A stretch of 64,000 nucleotides of DNA from CAVVZJ01 sp963752755 (lineage in GTDB: Bacteria; Planctomycetota; Planctomycetia; Isosphaerales; Isosphaeraceae), in NCBI GenBank assembly GCA_963752755.1, contig CAVVZJ010000001.1:1550001-1614000 (forward strand), read 5' to 3'. The notes beneath the pieces were generated by a model, which did no database searches, had not been told where the DNA came from, and saw only the letters and a list, made by a program, of their open reading frames with translations. Both the position numbers and the translations under genes were made by a program. Position 1 is the first letter of the stretch. Every line of letters starts with the position of its first letter. Positions 1 to 8,586 of the stretch are shown here, in pieces.

Positions 1-33
1 GGAAGTCCTTCACCATAAAGAACTGGTACGGCG

Positions 34-819
34 TCATCTGGCCTCCACCAGGGCGGGAAGGGCACGGTTGCTGAGGATCTCATCGAGACCGGCGAACATC
101 TTCGTGAGGCTGGTGGCGTGGACCCCGACGTGATCCTGGCTGGCCTCGATGCGGCAGTCGGGGCAGCGGTCCATCCTGAAGACGACGTGGAAGGTGTCGA
201 GCAGCTTCGCCGGGACCCTGTTCACGAAGAACCCGTAGAATGGGTTCGGCCTGCCCTTGCGGAAGAAGACCTGGACGTCGCACGCCAACTCATCCGCCTT
301 GACGACCGCCTGGACGATCTCGGCGACGTTGAGGAGCGACTTCTGATACTCGGCGTAGGCATGGACCGGGACCGTGAGCCTCCGGTCCAAGTTGACGGCG
401 AGGCGGCAGGATTCCAGGCGGAAGTTCAGGTCGATCAGGTTGTCGAGGACCACTTCCATATGCTCCATCGTCCTGACCGGCACTCGTACCGTGCCGATAT
501 CCGCCCCCCGGAGCCTCGCCTCGATGTCGCCTAGCAGGCGCTCACGATCGACCGGCGAGCGGGGTTCGAACGAGAAGGCGATCGAGAGTTCCCAGTACGT
601 GTGGTCCCGCCGGACGAGGAGCAGCCAGCGGTTCACGAGTCCGTAGATCCGGGGGTCGCGGTTGTAGTAATAGTTCAGGACGGTGGTGTAGTACCCCAAT
701 CCCAGGCCCACGACGGAGATGAGGCCCGAGTACTCGTTGAGCAAGGCGTTGACCTTGAGCCCGAAGAGCACGATCAAGCCGCCTACGAGGAGATGGACGA
801 GCCACACGAACCTGTTCAT
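34..819 (-). CDS. Predicted membrane protein, unknown function
   Basis: The 261-residue protein has two hydrophobic N-terminal segments (about residues 5-22 and 32-48) followed by a mostly soluble domain with no motif I recognise. The pair Cys-Pro-Asp-Cys near residue 222 could bind metal, but it is a single pair. It is the leftmost complete gene of the segment that ends at the tRNA-Arg gene, so it is probably cargo of that integrative element. The start is the ATG before the hydrophobic segment. Its purine-rich upstream stretch is only a weak ribosome site. The function is unknown. Confidence 0.6.
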   Translation of the reverse strand: MNRFVWLVHLLVGGLIVLFGLKVNALLNEYSGLISVVGLGLGYYTTVLNYYYNRDPRIYGLVNRWLLLVRRDHTYWELSIAFSFEPRSPVDRERLLGDIEARLRGADIGTVRVPVRTMEHMEVVLDNLIDLNFRLESCRLAVNLDRRLTVPVHAYAEYQKSLLNVAEIVQAVVKADELACDVQVFFRKGRPNPFYGFFVNRVPAKLLDTFHVVFRMDRCPDCRIEASQDHVGVHATSLTKMFAGLDEILSNRALPALVEAR

Positions 820-1392
820 GGCCTGCCCCCCGACCCCTTGGCTGCCGTGGCCTGGCGTGAATTTTAGTTCAGTGTATCACGATTCGCAACCGTGGAGCAG
901 CGGGCCGAGGGGTCGATCGGCCAGGGGCCGGGGATGGGAGACGCCTGGTTGGCGTACCTGGCGCTGATGCCGGAGGCCGTAGTGGGCGAGTTGGAGCGGC
1001 GAGGGATCGAGGGCAGCTAGTGGCCGACCGCCCATCCTGCGTCATAGGGCACCGCCCGAGTCGGAGCCCTCCGTGTCGAACCACGGCGTCTCGCTGCCTC
1101 GGCGGGACCGACTGGACCGCCCGCCTATTTCTCCGACCTCGTTCAACATGTACAACCAGAGCACGTCGTATTAAGCGTTCTGGGTGATTCACCTCTCTGA
1201 CACAGCCTTTTACCTGTTGGACACAGCACCTCCTCGCACAAGCGGCTCCTGACATGCTCCAGATTTCCTATCTACTGCATGTTGACGACAAACAACTGAG
1301 CATTTGAACCCTATGAAGGGCATGGTGGGGACCTTCCTGTAGGGTGTGAGTCGAATCGTCAACACGGCCATAACCGACAGGAATTCGAGATC
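820..1392. other. Long intergenic region with one possible 28-codon ORF
   Basis: I see no supported gene here. A short plus-strand ORF at 934-1020 (28 codons, ATG to TAG) encodes a Leu/Glu-rich peptide that looks like the end of a small helical protein. It lacks a clear ribosome site. The last 90 bases precede the DUF3102-like gene and should hold its promoter, but no convincing -35/-10 pair stands out. Confidence 0.3.
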
Positions 1393-2088
1393 ATGTACCA
1401 ATCCGTCATGCTCAACAAAGCCATTTCCGCAGAGGCCACCGACGAGGCCCTGATCGACGCCGCCAAGACCCTCAACGAGGCGGTCCGGGGCCACCTGCGA
1501 CGGTCCGTCGAAGACTTCTGGAGGATGGGCGAGGCCCTCTCCCACGTCTTCCGGCGGCGGCATCTCCAGGGTCGCTGGGCCGACATCCTGGCCGAGATCG
1601 GGATCTCGACGACCACCGACAACCACGCCCGTCGGCTGTACCAATCCACGACCCTGGACGGCCTCGCCGAGTACAAGAACAAGACGGCGGCCCTGCGTGC
1701 CCTCGGCATCCTCTCCACCCCGTCGCCGAAGACCTCGCCGGGCAGCACGCCGGGCGGCGAGGTGTGGGGTGAGCCCGAGTTGGCCCTCGACCACTCGGTC
1801 AAGCTCCTGGGATCGGCGGCCAGGACCAAGACCACCAAGGTCGCCGACGACGAGGCCGACAACGACATCGAGGAGGGCGACGAGCGCAACACGCCAACCG
1901 CAGCGCACCGGCCCACCACGGCCCCAGCCCCGGACGACTCGCTCGAAGTCCTAACGAAGCTCGCCGCCCGCCTGGAGTTCCTGGTGTCCGACGGGATCGC
2001 CGTGACCCCCGACCACCTGGCCCAGATCGACCGGGCGATCCGGGCGCTGGGCCTGCTCCGTCGGAAGGGGGTGGCCGATGTGGCCTGA
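1393..2088 (+). CDS. DUF3102-like accessory protein upstream of a DNA methyltransferase
   Basis: The product has 231 residues. Residues about 35-90 form a helical stretch (two tryptophans, GRWADILAEIG, HARRLYQST) that resembles the DUF3102 proteins of phages and plasmids, in which a Trp-rich helix precedes an HTH-like segment. The middle is low-complexity, rich in Pro, Thr, Asp and Glu. The C-terminus ends in a helix. The stop overlaps the start of the methyltransferase gene by 11 bases, so the two are very likely translationally coupled. The family resemblance is from memory of motifs and is tentative. A role in element maintenance or DNA modification is inferred only from position. Confidence 0.6.
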   Translation: MYQSVMLNKAISAEATDEALIDAAKTLNEAVRGHLRRSVEDFWRMGEALSHVFRRRHLQGRWADILAEIGISTTTDNHARRLYQSTTLDGLAEYKNKTAALRALGILSTPSPKTSPGSTPGGEVWGEPELALDHSVKLLGSAARTKTTKVADDEADNDIEEGDERNTPTAAHRPTTAPAPDDSLEVLTKLAARLEFLVSDGIAVTPDHLAQIDRAIRALGLLRRKGVADVA

Positions 2089-2932
2089 CTCGCTGATCTG
2101 CTGCGATGCCGTCGAGGGGATGCGGGCGATGCCGCCCGCATCCGTCCCCCTGACCGTCACGAGCCCGCCCTACGACGACCTGCGTGACTACGGCGGGCAC
2201 CGCTGGGACTTCGAGAAGTTCATGTTGGTCGCCCACGAACTCTGGCGGCTGACGATGCCCGGCGGGGTCGTCTTCTGGGTGGTTCAGGACACGATCCGCA
2301 ACGGGAGCGAGTCGGGCACGAGTTCCCGGCAGCGGGTCTATTTCCAGCGGCTCGGGTTCGACCTCCACGGGACCATCATCCTGGCCTCGAAGGGCATCCG
2401 GCTCCCGCAGAAGCGCCGCTACGTCAACCAGTTCCAGTTCGCCTTCGTCCTGAGCAAGGGCCGACCCCGCACGTTCAACCTCCTCATCGACCGGCCCAAC
2501 GCCACGGCGGGCCAGCGGGCGAGGGTCAGCAAGCGGTCGAGGGACGGGAGCCGAGAGCGGGTCATGTACGACCACACGACCCAGCCGTTCGGCCCCCGTG
2601 GCAACGTGTGGCCCTACACCGTGGGCGGCCCCCACACGACGAGGGACCGGTACGCCAGCGATCACCCGGCCCTGATGCACGAGGGGATGGCGAGGGACCT
2701 GATCGTGTCCTGGAGCAGGCCCGGCGACGTCGTGCTGGACCCCTTCGGCGGGGCGGGGACGACGGCGAAGATGGCCCTCCTGGGCCACCGCCGCTACATG
2801 TCGTTGGAGGCCCACCGGCCCTACCACGACTTGGCAGTGCGGCGGCTGGCCGAGGCCCACGAAACCTACCGGCGGCTGCTGGACGACGAGCTTCAACTTT
2901 GGGCGTCGGGTTCCTCGGAAGACGGCACGTAG
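2078..2932 (+). CDS. DNA methyltransferase, beta-type (N4-cytosine or N6-adenine)
   Basis: The 284-residue protein carries the catalytic motif TSPPY near residue 28 and the AdoMet-binding motif DPFGGAGTT near residue 222. The catalytic motif comes first, which is the order of beta-class amino-methyltransferases. Ser-Pro-Pro-Tyr favours N4-cytosine specificity, but N6-adenine enzymes also use it. The region between them should be the target-recognition part. No restriction endonuclease is adjacent, so this looks like an orphan methylase, as is common on phages and integrative elements. The start overlaps the upstream gene by 11 bases and the 3' end runs 40 bases into the convergent HTH gene. 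Confidence 0.88.
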   Translation: MWPDSLICCDAVEGMRAMPPASVPLTVTSPPYDDLRDYGGHRWDFEKFMLVAHELWRLTMPGGVVFWVVQDTIRNGSESGTSSRQRVYFQRLGFDLHGTIILASKGIRLPQKRRYVNQFQFAFVLSKGRPRTFNLLIDRPNATAGQRARVSKRSRDGSRERVMYDHTTQPFGPRGNVWPYTVGGPHTTRDRYASDHPALMHEGMARDLIVSWSRPGDVVLDPFGGAGTTAKMALLGHRRYMSLEAHRPYHDLAVRRLAEAHETYRRLLDDELQLWASGSSEDGT

Positions 2933-3561
2933 AGCGTTGTGGGGTGGACCGGTGGGGCACCCCTACCTTCCGCCCCTCCGTTGACAGCCGGGCCAGGTCG
3001 GGCCTCCGGGATGTAGATGCGCCTCTTCGTCGTCGGCATGAGCCCGCTGCGGAAGGGCGGGATGTGCATGGGCGGGGCCTCGACGAACAGCCGCAGCAAG
3101 GCGCAGAGCGAGTCCAGCCTCGCCTGCGACAACCCCCTGCTCCCGTCGAGGAAGCGGTATAGCTGGGCCAGGGAGACGTCGAGTGCCGTGGCGATCTCCT
3201 TGAGGTCCTTCCGATGGAGCTTGACGGCCCGGCCCAGTCGGACGCTCAGGGGGTCATCGGCGGGGCCGTTGATAAGCGTGTCGATGGGGACCACACGCTT
3301 CGAGTCGTCGAAGACGATGCGGTAGTCCTTGCCCTGGCCCGAGAGCAGCGAGTCGCCACGATAGGTCAGCTTCAACTTGAGGTACACGCAAAGGGAGTCG
3401 AGCGACTTCTGCGATAAGGCCCTGGGGTGGGACTCATCGAGGAAGCGGTAGAGGTTCTGCGGTGATACGCCAGTCAGCTTACCGATCTCGTACGTAGTCT
3501 TCGGCGAGTCCCGGATCGCCTGCCTGACACCATAGCTGAGGGGCGTCTTCGTGGCGTCCAT
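2893..3561 (-). CDS. Double helix-turn-helix protein with an internal duplication
   Basis: The 222-residue protein contains two copies of one HTH-like unit, at about residues 24-65 and 121-160. Both copies share the pattern LYRFLD, then LSQ, then LDSLC. The linker contains a beta-like stretch (DYRIVFDD). Each repeat resembles the small XRE-type HTH domain. The tail of about 60 residues is Pro-rich and probably disordered. A tandem HTH suggests binding to a repeated or palindromic operator as one chain. The gene converges on the methyltransferase with a 40-base 3' overlap, which could allow antisense interference. A regulatory role for the element is inferred. Confidence 0.7.
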   Translation of the reverse strand: MDATKTPLSYGVRQAIRDSPKTTYEIGKLTGVSPQNLYRFLDESHPRALSQKSLDSLCVYLKLKLTYRGDSLLSGQGKDYRIVFDDSKRVVPIDTLINGPADDPLSVRLGRAVKLHRKDLKEIATALDVSLAQLYRFLDGSRGLSQARLDSLCALLRLFVEAPPMHIPPFRSGLMPTTKRRIYIPEARPGPAVNGGAEGRGAPPVHPTTLYVPSSEEPDAQS

Positions 3562-3766
3562 GAGGCGGCTCGACGACGGTGTGGGGCCGCCGCTGGGACC
3601 TGCACGATACAGCCCGACGTGCGGCTTCCAACACTGGTAGCGATCAATTTTACATCATCCTCCCCCGGCGCTACCATACGGGCGGACCCGCCCGGACGGT
3701 CGTGGACCTAACGCCAGCGGCGTGGGCGACGGAGGAGCCAGGTATCGAAAGGAGGGCATCGGGGGG

Positions 3767-4569
3767 ATGGCCGTTCAACATGATGAAGCAAGTCATCGGG
3801 GACCCTTCCGGCTGTTCGAGTCGGGCTTCGCATGCCCCGAGCAGGTCCGGGCCAACGCCGGACGCAACGCCACGAACCGTCGTCGGTTCGAAGGTCCGCC
3901 CCCCGATTCCGGTCCTGGCTGGGTGCAGATCAGCCACGGGGCCAACGAGGACGTCCTGCCCGTCGGGGGCCAGACGGTGGGCATGGTGCGGAAGAACTCG
4001 GCGGCCTGTTCAATATCGCCCCGGATGCGATGGTCCAGGTCGGGGGCCATCCGGTCGCCGAGGACTACAAGCTGCGACATGGTGAGAGCCTGGAGTTCGT
4101 GCAGGCGTGGGGCCGCAAGGGCGTGGGCCGGGTGTGGACCAGGGAGGAGTTCTGCAATCTCTTCCAGATGGGCGAGGCGGACTTCGATGCGATGGTCGCC
4201 AGGGGCTTGCCGGTCTATTGCATGGTGGACGGCTCGATCAGGATCACGGAGACCCAGGCGGACGAGTTCCTGAATCGCATCTTGACGAATGGTAATCAAG
4301 CCGGGGCCGCTCGACCGGAGCGCTCCGTGGCCGTGCTCGCCCCGCTCATCGCCGAGGTCAGGCGGATCGCCGACGTCCTCGACCCGCCGCCCCCGGACCT
4401 CGTGGACAGAGGCTACGTCGCCGGGAGGCTGGGCTGCACGACCACCTGGGTCGCCGACCTGGCCCGCAACGGCGAGATCCCCGCATCCTGCATCGTCCCC
4501 GGCACCGGCAACGGGAAGCCGTGGAAGTTCCGCCGGACTCGCATCGACGAGTGGATCGCACGTCGCTGA
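3767..4569 (+). pseudogene. Beta-grasp plus HTH excisionase-like protein, broken by one frameshift
   Basis: Two overlapping frames make one protein. The 5' frame runs from ATG 3767 to about 3990 and contains DVLPVGGQTVGMVRK. The 3' frame continues with LGGLFNIAP and later YKLRHGESLEFVQAWG, which together look like a ubiquitin-like beta-grasp fold. One base is missing near 3990, where aagaac should read aaggaac. The C-terminal half has two DNA-binding segments: VWTREEFCNLF followed by a short HTH, and YVAGRLGCTTTWVADLARNG ending in FRRTRIDEWI, which is typical of excisionase/MerR-like domains. It lies 73 bases upstream of the recombinase, so an excisionase (recombination directionality) role is likely. 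The lesion may be real or a base-calling error. Confidence 0.62.
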
Positions 4570-4642
4570 CGGGAGGGACGCTGGACACGCCGATACGATC
4601 CTGCCGGGGTGACGCCCGGCTGGAGGACGTGGAGCACGAGGG

Positions 4643-6067
4643 ATGCCGAGAAAGCCCAGGGAGCACAAGCGGAAGCTCGTCGTGGTCGTGAACGGGAATC
4701 CCGTCCTCGTGACCCTCCACCCGCCGGGGGGTGGTCGCAGGTCGTGGTACGCCTACTGGCCCGGCCTCGTGGCGAGCAGGTCCACCGGGACGGCGGACCC
4801 CGCCGAGGCCGCCCTCGTCGTCGAGGGAATGCTCAGGAACGGCGGCAAGAGGGCCGAGGACCGCCCCGCCGTGCCGACGGACGAGGAGGTCGAGGAGATC
4901 CAGCGTCGGCACTTCGCCAAGAAGCAGTCGCCGGAGGAACGGCGGCGGGCGGCGAAGTCGCTCGTCGCCTGCCTCGAAGCGGTGTCGGCGTTCCGGGAGA
5001 TCAGCGGGCTGTCGCCCCTCGCCGCCGCCACGCCGGAGGATTGCGAGCGGTTCCAGCACGAGGCGTTGAAGAAGCCCAAGAACTGGCGGGCTCAGCACCC
5101 GAAGAGCCGGAAGGAGGTCGAGACGCTCAGCGCCAATACCGTCATCAAGTGGTCGGTGGCGCTCCAGGCTGCCTTCGAGCGGGCCAGCCGCAACGCCGGG
5201 AAGAAGTGCGTCCGGGGCGTCGTGCCCGAGGATCGCCTGCTGGCGGACAACCCCTGGCGGCGGTTCACCTGGATCAGGGGCTTCGACCGCAAGATCCGCC
5301 AGTTCAGCGGCGAGGAACTCGTCTCGCTCCTCGACCACTTGGAGCTGGAGTGGCCCGGCGTGACGGTCGCCCCGGCCATCGCCAAGGTCTGCCTCTGGTC
5401 CTGGGGCCGCAAGAGCGAGGTGATGGGCCTGCGATGGGACCAACTGCGGGCCGTGGGCGGGGAGTACCACTTCGAGGTCGTCGGCAAGTGGGGCATCGAC
5501 AAGTGGTTCCGCATCCCGGAGGCCCTCCACCGGGAGCTTCTGGCCCTCCAGACCGAGAGCCCCTACGTCTTCGGCGTCTCCAAGGAGCAACTCCGGCGCT
5601 TCCACGAGCGGGGTCCCCGCCCCTGGCTGGCGCAGCGGGTCTCCGACGAGTTCGACCCCCAGAACCTCGGCGACTGGTTCTACGGGCGGGTGAAGGAGTG
5701 GTCCGAGGGCTCCACCGGCGGGCGGGCCTACCTCCACGTCTTCCGCAAGACGAGCCTCCAGTACGCCCGCAGCGGCGAGGACCTGAACCGGCAGGTCGCC
5801 GCCGACGCCCGGCTGGGGGTCTCCGTGATGCTGACCAGCTACGTGAAGGAGACGGACGAGGAGATGCGGGCCAAGAGCAACCGCACCTACCACCGGATCG
5901 CCGCCAGCCTGCCGCCGGACGTCGCCCGGCGGTACGGGTATGCGGAGGCGGGCATCGACCCGCTCGTCCAGCGGCTCCAGGACGCCGTGGCCCGCCAGGA
6001 TTGGGGGCTGGTCGCCCGCCTCACGGCGGAACTCCAGGGGCGTGACGGGCTTGGGCCGAGCTTGTGA
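4643..6067 (+). CDS. int: Tyrosine recombinase (phage-type integrase)
   Basis: The 474-residue protein is the site-specific recombinase of the element. The catalytic set is visible: Arg256 in WGRKSEVMGLRW (box I), His365-x-x-Arg368 in HVFRKT (box II) and the nucleophile Tyr400 in LTSYVKET. The N-terminal 50 residues resemble an arm-binding domain and residues 90-200 a core-binding domain. The stop lies about 265 bases from the 3' end of tRNA-Arg, and repeats that look like arm sites begin at the stop codon. This layout is standard for integration into a tRNA 3' end. Target use is inferred from position. Confidence 0.92.
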   Translation: MPRKPREHKRKLVVVVNGNPVLVTLHPPGGGRRSWYAYWPGLVASRSTGTADPAEAALVVEGMLRNGGKRAEDRPAVPTDEEVEEIQRRHFAKKQSPEERRRAAKSLVACLEAVSAFREISGLSPLAAATPEDCERFQHEALKKPKNWRAQHPKSRKEVETLSANTVIKWSVALQAAFERASRNAGKKCVRGVVPEDRLLADNPWRRFTWIRGFDRKIRQFSGEELVSLLDHLELEWPGVTVAPAIAKVCLWSWGRKSEVMGLRWDQLRAVGGEYHFEVVGKWGIDKWFRIPEALHRELLALQTESPYVFGVSKEQLRRFHERGPRPWLAQRVSDEFDPQNLGDWFYGRVKEWSEGSTGGRAYLHVFRKTSLQYARSGEDLNRQVAADARLGVSVMLTSYVKETDEEMRAKSNRTYHRIAASLPPDVARRYGYAEAGIDPLVQRLQDAVARQDWGLVARLTAELQGRDGLGPSL

Positions 6068-6293
6068 AATCCTGTGAAATGCCAGGCCGCCGGGGGCCGT
6101 ACCGGGACCGTCGAGCGAGCTTGCCGCCGCCGTCGGGCTCCGTCACTCAGCCCGGAAATGGCGAGAGGGCGAGGCCCGGACCGCCGGGCCTCGACCTCGT
6201 TGTTCAGCGTCGTCGAGTCGTGGGAGCCGAGTCCGGGTGCCGGTTTGTGAAATCCTGTGAAATGCGTCTCGGGCCGAGAAAGTCGATTTCACA
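6062..6293. repeat. Repeated TGTGAAAT octamers between integrase and tRNA: candidate att arm sites
   Basis: A 21-bp direct repeat occurs at 6062-6082 and 6245-6265. Each copy contains TGTGAAAT twice, and an inverted copy (ATTTCACA) lies at 6286-6293, giving five octamers in 232 bases. They sit between the integrase stop and the tRNA gene, where arm-type integrase or excisionase sites are expected. Binding is inferred, the repeats are directly visible. Confidence 0.6.
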
Positions 6294-6331
6294 AACTCGC
6301 CGCAACCCCTATCTCTTGCTCGACTTCTGAG

Positions 6332-6405
<74 letters not shown>

Positions 6406-6784
6406 GCCTTGCCATGAAACGAGATGGAAAAAGTCAGTTGTGCCGGTTGTTTTAGGGAAGTTGGTCCAACTTCAGTCTGCCCACTTCGATCGTGAATCGC
6501 CAGGGTTTGGGTAATTAGGATGAGCCGCATTATCGCCATGAGGTAAAGATTGTAAGAAAAAAACGAGCAGGCGGGAAGAGCAAGTTGGCCTGCTCCCCAA
6601 TTCGGGGCGCACGACACGGTTTGCAACGCCAAGCGGACCCATGCTATCTTGCCGATTTTAGTTCGGGGCTTTCGGGTGGTTCATGCGTAACTTTGGAGAG
6701 CACTGCGAGAATGGGCAAGGACGCTGCCGAGATCCGGAAGGAATTTCACTCCCGTTTGGGCCAGGTCGCTCGGGGACTCTGTAG
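6406..6784. other. Non-coding spacer right of tRNA-Arg
   Basis: There is no supported gene. The region is less GC-rich than its surroundings and includes runs of A near 6557. It contains no YcaO-like coding sequence, so the left flank of the adjacent IS3 does not carry the missing part of the YcaO gene cut on its right side. Confidence 0.4.
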
Positions 6785-6850
6785 TGCCTCAGCCGAAACT
6801 GGAACGCTCCGCCGGTTGGGTTAGTATGGACCCCATCGGAGGCACCTTCC

Positions 6851-7219
6851 ATGAGTCAGACCCGCAGGCACTTCACTCCCGATCAGAAGGCCCAGATCGT
6901 TCGACGCCACCTCATCGGCAAGGAGCCGATCTCCGACCTGGCCGATGAATTCGGCCTCCAGCCCAGCCAAATCCACAACTGGATCAAGCTCGTCCTCGAC
7001 CAGGCCGCCAAGGCGTTCCAGCACGGACCCGGACGGCCCCCGCGCGTCGAGCCGCTCAAGGACCGCAAGATCGAGCACCTCCAGTCCAAGCTCGTTCAGA
7101 AGAACGAGGTCATCGCGGAACTCATGGAGGAACATGTCAAACTAAAAAAAGAACTTGGGGAACCCGGAATGGAGCCTGGGTTCCCCATGACACCCGCGAC
7201 CAGATCGTCGATTTCGTGA
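6851..7219 (+). CDS. IS3 transposase OrfA
   Basis: The 122-residue protein has an N-terminal HTH (RRHFTPDQKAQIVRRHL, then a second helix around PSQIHNWI) and a leucine-zipper-like stretch (KIEHLQSKLVQKNEVIAELM), as in IS3 OrfA. The ATG at 6851 follows GGAGG by five bases. The run of seven A at 7144-7150 followed by G is the expected -1 frameshift site joining it to orfB. The frames confirm that orfB lies in -1 relative to orfA and that the overlap is open. Confidence 0.85.
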   Translation: MSQTRRHFTPDQKAQIVRRHLIGKEPISDLADEFGLQPSQIHNWIKLVLDQAAKAFQHGPGRPPRVEPLKDRKIEHLQSKLVQKNEVIAELMEEHVKLKKELGEPGMEPGFPMTPATRSSIS

Positions 7220-8133
7220 ACCGCTGGACCGAACGCACCGAGTTGCCCGCCCGGCGGCTGCTGGGCTGGCTCGGCCTGGGCACCAGCAAGTTCCACGATT
7301 GGAAACATCGCTACGGCAAGGTCAACGAGCACAACGGCAAAGTGCCCCGCGACTGGTGGCTGCACGACTGGGAGAAGCAGGCCAGCCTCGACTACCACGA
7401 GCGGCATCCCCTGGAAGGCTATCGCCGGTTGACCTTCATGATGCTCGACGACGACGTGGTGGCGACCAGCCCGGCGAGCGTCTATCGGGTGCTCAAAGCC
7501 GCGGGCCGGCTCGACCGGCGGTCGTTCTCACCGTCGAAGAAGGGGACGGGCTTCGTGCAGCCACTGGCGGCCCACGAGCACTGGCATGGGGATGTTTCGT
7601 ACATCAACGTCGGCGGCACCTTCGATTACCTCACCAGCGTGCTCGACGGCTTCAGCCGGGCGATCGTGCACTGGGAGATCCGCGAATCGATGACCGAACG
7701 CGACGTGGAGACGATCGTGCAGCGCGGCCTGGAACGCTACCCGGACAAGAAGCCGCGGATCATCAGCGACAACGGCCCGCAGTTCATCGCGCGGGACTTC
7801 AAGGAATTCATCCGCGTGGCGGGGATCACGCACGTGCGGACCAGTCCGTACGACCCCCAATCCAACGGCAAGCTGGAACGTTGGCACGGCCGCTTGAAGC
7901 GGGAATGCGTTCGTCCCGCGGCGCCCGGTTCGCGGGAGGAGGCCCGGCGTCTGATTTCGTCGTATGTTGATTACTATAATACCGTGCGTTTGCATAGCGC
8001 GTTGGGCTATGTGACGCCGATGGACAAGCTCGCCGGTCTGGACGCGACGATCTTCGCCGAGCGGGATCGCAAGCTGGAGGAGGCGCGGGAAACCCGCCGT
8101 CGCCTGCGTCGGGCGTCGCGGGAGGTTGCGTGA
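7216..8133 (+). CDS. IS3 transposase OrfB (DDE catalytic subunit)
   Basis: The 305-residue frame carries the DDE triad of the IS3/retroviral integrase fold: Asp in WHGDVSYI, Asp in IISDNGPQF and Glu in NGKLERWHGRLKRE. The frame is open upstream to the A7G run, so the working product is probably an OrfAB fusion made by -1 frameshifting. The listed start is a GTG inside that frame. The gene appears intact, so this IS may still be active. Confidence 0.88.
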   Translation: MNRWTERTELPARRLLGWLGLGTSKFHDWKHRYGKVNEHNGKVPRDWWLHDWEKQASLDYHERHPLEGYRRLTFMMLDDDVVATSPASVYRVLKAAGRLDRRSFSPSKKGTGFVQPLAAHEHWHGDVSYINVGGTFDYLTSVLDGFSRAIVHWEIRESMTERDVETIVQRGLERYPDKKPRIISDNGPQFIARDFKEFIRVAGITHVRTSPYDPQSNGKLERWHGRLKRECVRPAAPGSREEARRLISSYVDYYNTVRLHSALGYVTPMDKLAGLDATIFAERDRKLEEARETRRRLRRASREVA

Positions 8134-8398
8134 GCGTCGTGGTGCGACGACAATCGGGGATAGCCTGGGCGGAGGATAGGGCTCTGCTGGGGAGCACCCC
8201 GAGCGTCGCCCCAGGGGCCAAGACCGGAGCCGGGACCAGTCGGAAACGTCTGGTCCCGTGCTCGCTCCCGCCCTGGAAGGCTCCGGGATTGGCATCCAAG
8301 CGTCAAACCCTCGCGGCACGAGGCCGCGAAATCCGGGACAGGAGGTTCCGACCCCTCGCTTACACCAACCGGCAAGAATTCCAATTCACGCTGAACCA

Positions 8399-8586
8399 GC
8401 ACACTGGTGCTGGACCAGACGCGACCGGAGATCGGCCTGCCGGTGGCCAAGGTGATCGTGCCGGGGCTCCGGCACTTCTGGGCCCGTTTCGCGCCGGGCC
8501 GGCTGTATGACGTCCCGGTCCGCCTCGGCTGGCGGGAACGGCCGCTCGCGGAGGAGGAGCTGAATCCGATCCCGATGTTCCTCTGA
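8399..8586 (+). pseudogene. C-terminal remnant of a TOMM YcaO cyclodehydratase
   Basis: Reading from the IS3 end, the frame encodes about 62 residues: TLVLDQTRPEIGLPVAKVIV, PGLRHFWARF, GRLYDVPVRLGW, then PLAEEELNPIPMFL and a stop. LPVAKVIVPGLRHF and a proline-rich extreme C-terminus are characteristic of YcaO proteins from thiazole/oxazole-modified peptide pathways, where the C-terminus enters the active site. These enzymes use ATP to cyclise Cys, Ser or Thr side chains into azolines. The rest of the gene is absent from this window. The stop lies 14 bases before the SagB-type gene, so the two were one operon. Confidence 0.8.

Larger units (their letters stand above)
6785..8398 (+). mobile_element. 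IS3-family insertion sequence
   Basis: Two imperfect terminal repeats of about 38 bp face each other at 6785-6824 and 8361-8398. Both begin TG and share TCAGC, TGGAA and GCCGGTTGG. Between them lie overlapping orfA and orfB with a seven-A slippery run, the classical IS3 layout. Element length is about 1614 bp. I could not see a clear target duplication, which fits a deletion on the left side, because the YcaO gene cut at the right end has no partner on the left. Confidence 0.82.

Noticed and set aside
2893..3561. Toxin-antitoxin pair with the methyltransferase
   Set aside because: The genes are convergent, not co-transcribed, and the partner is a DNA methylase. The HTH protein has no toxin domain.
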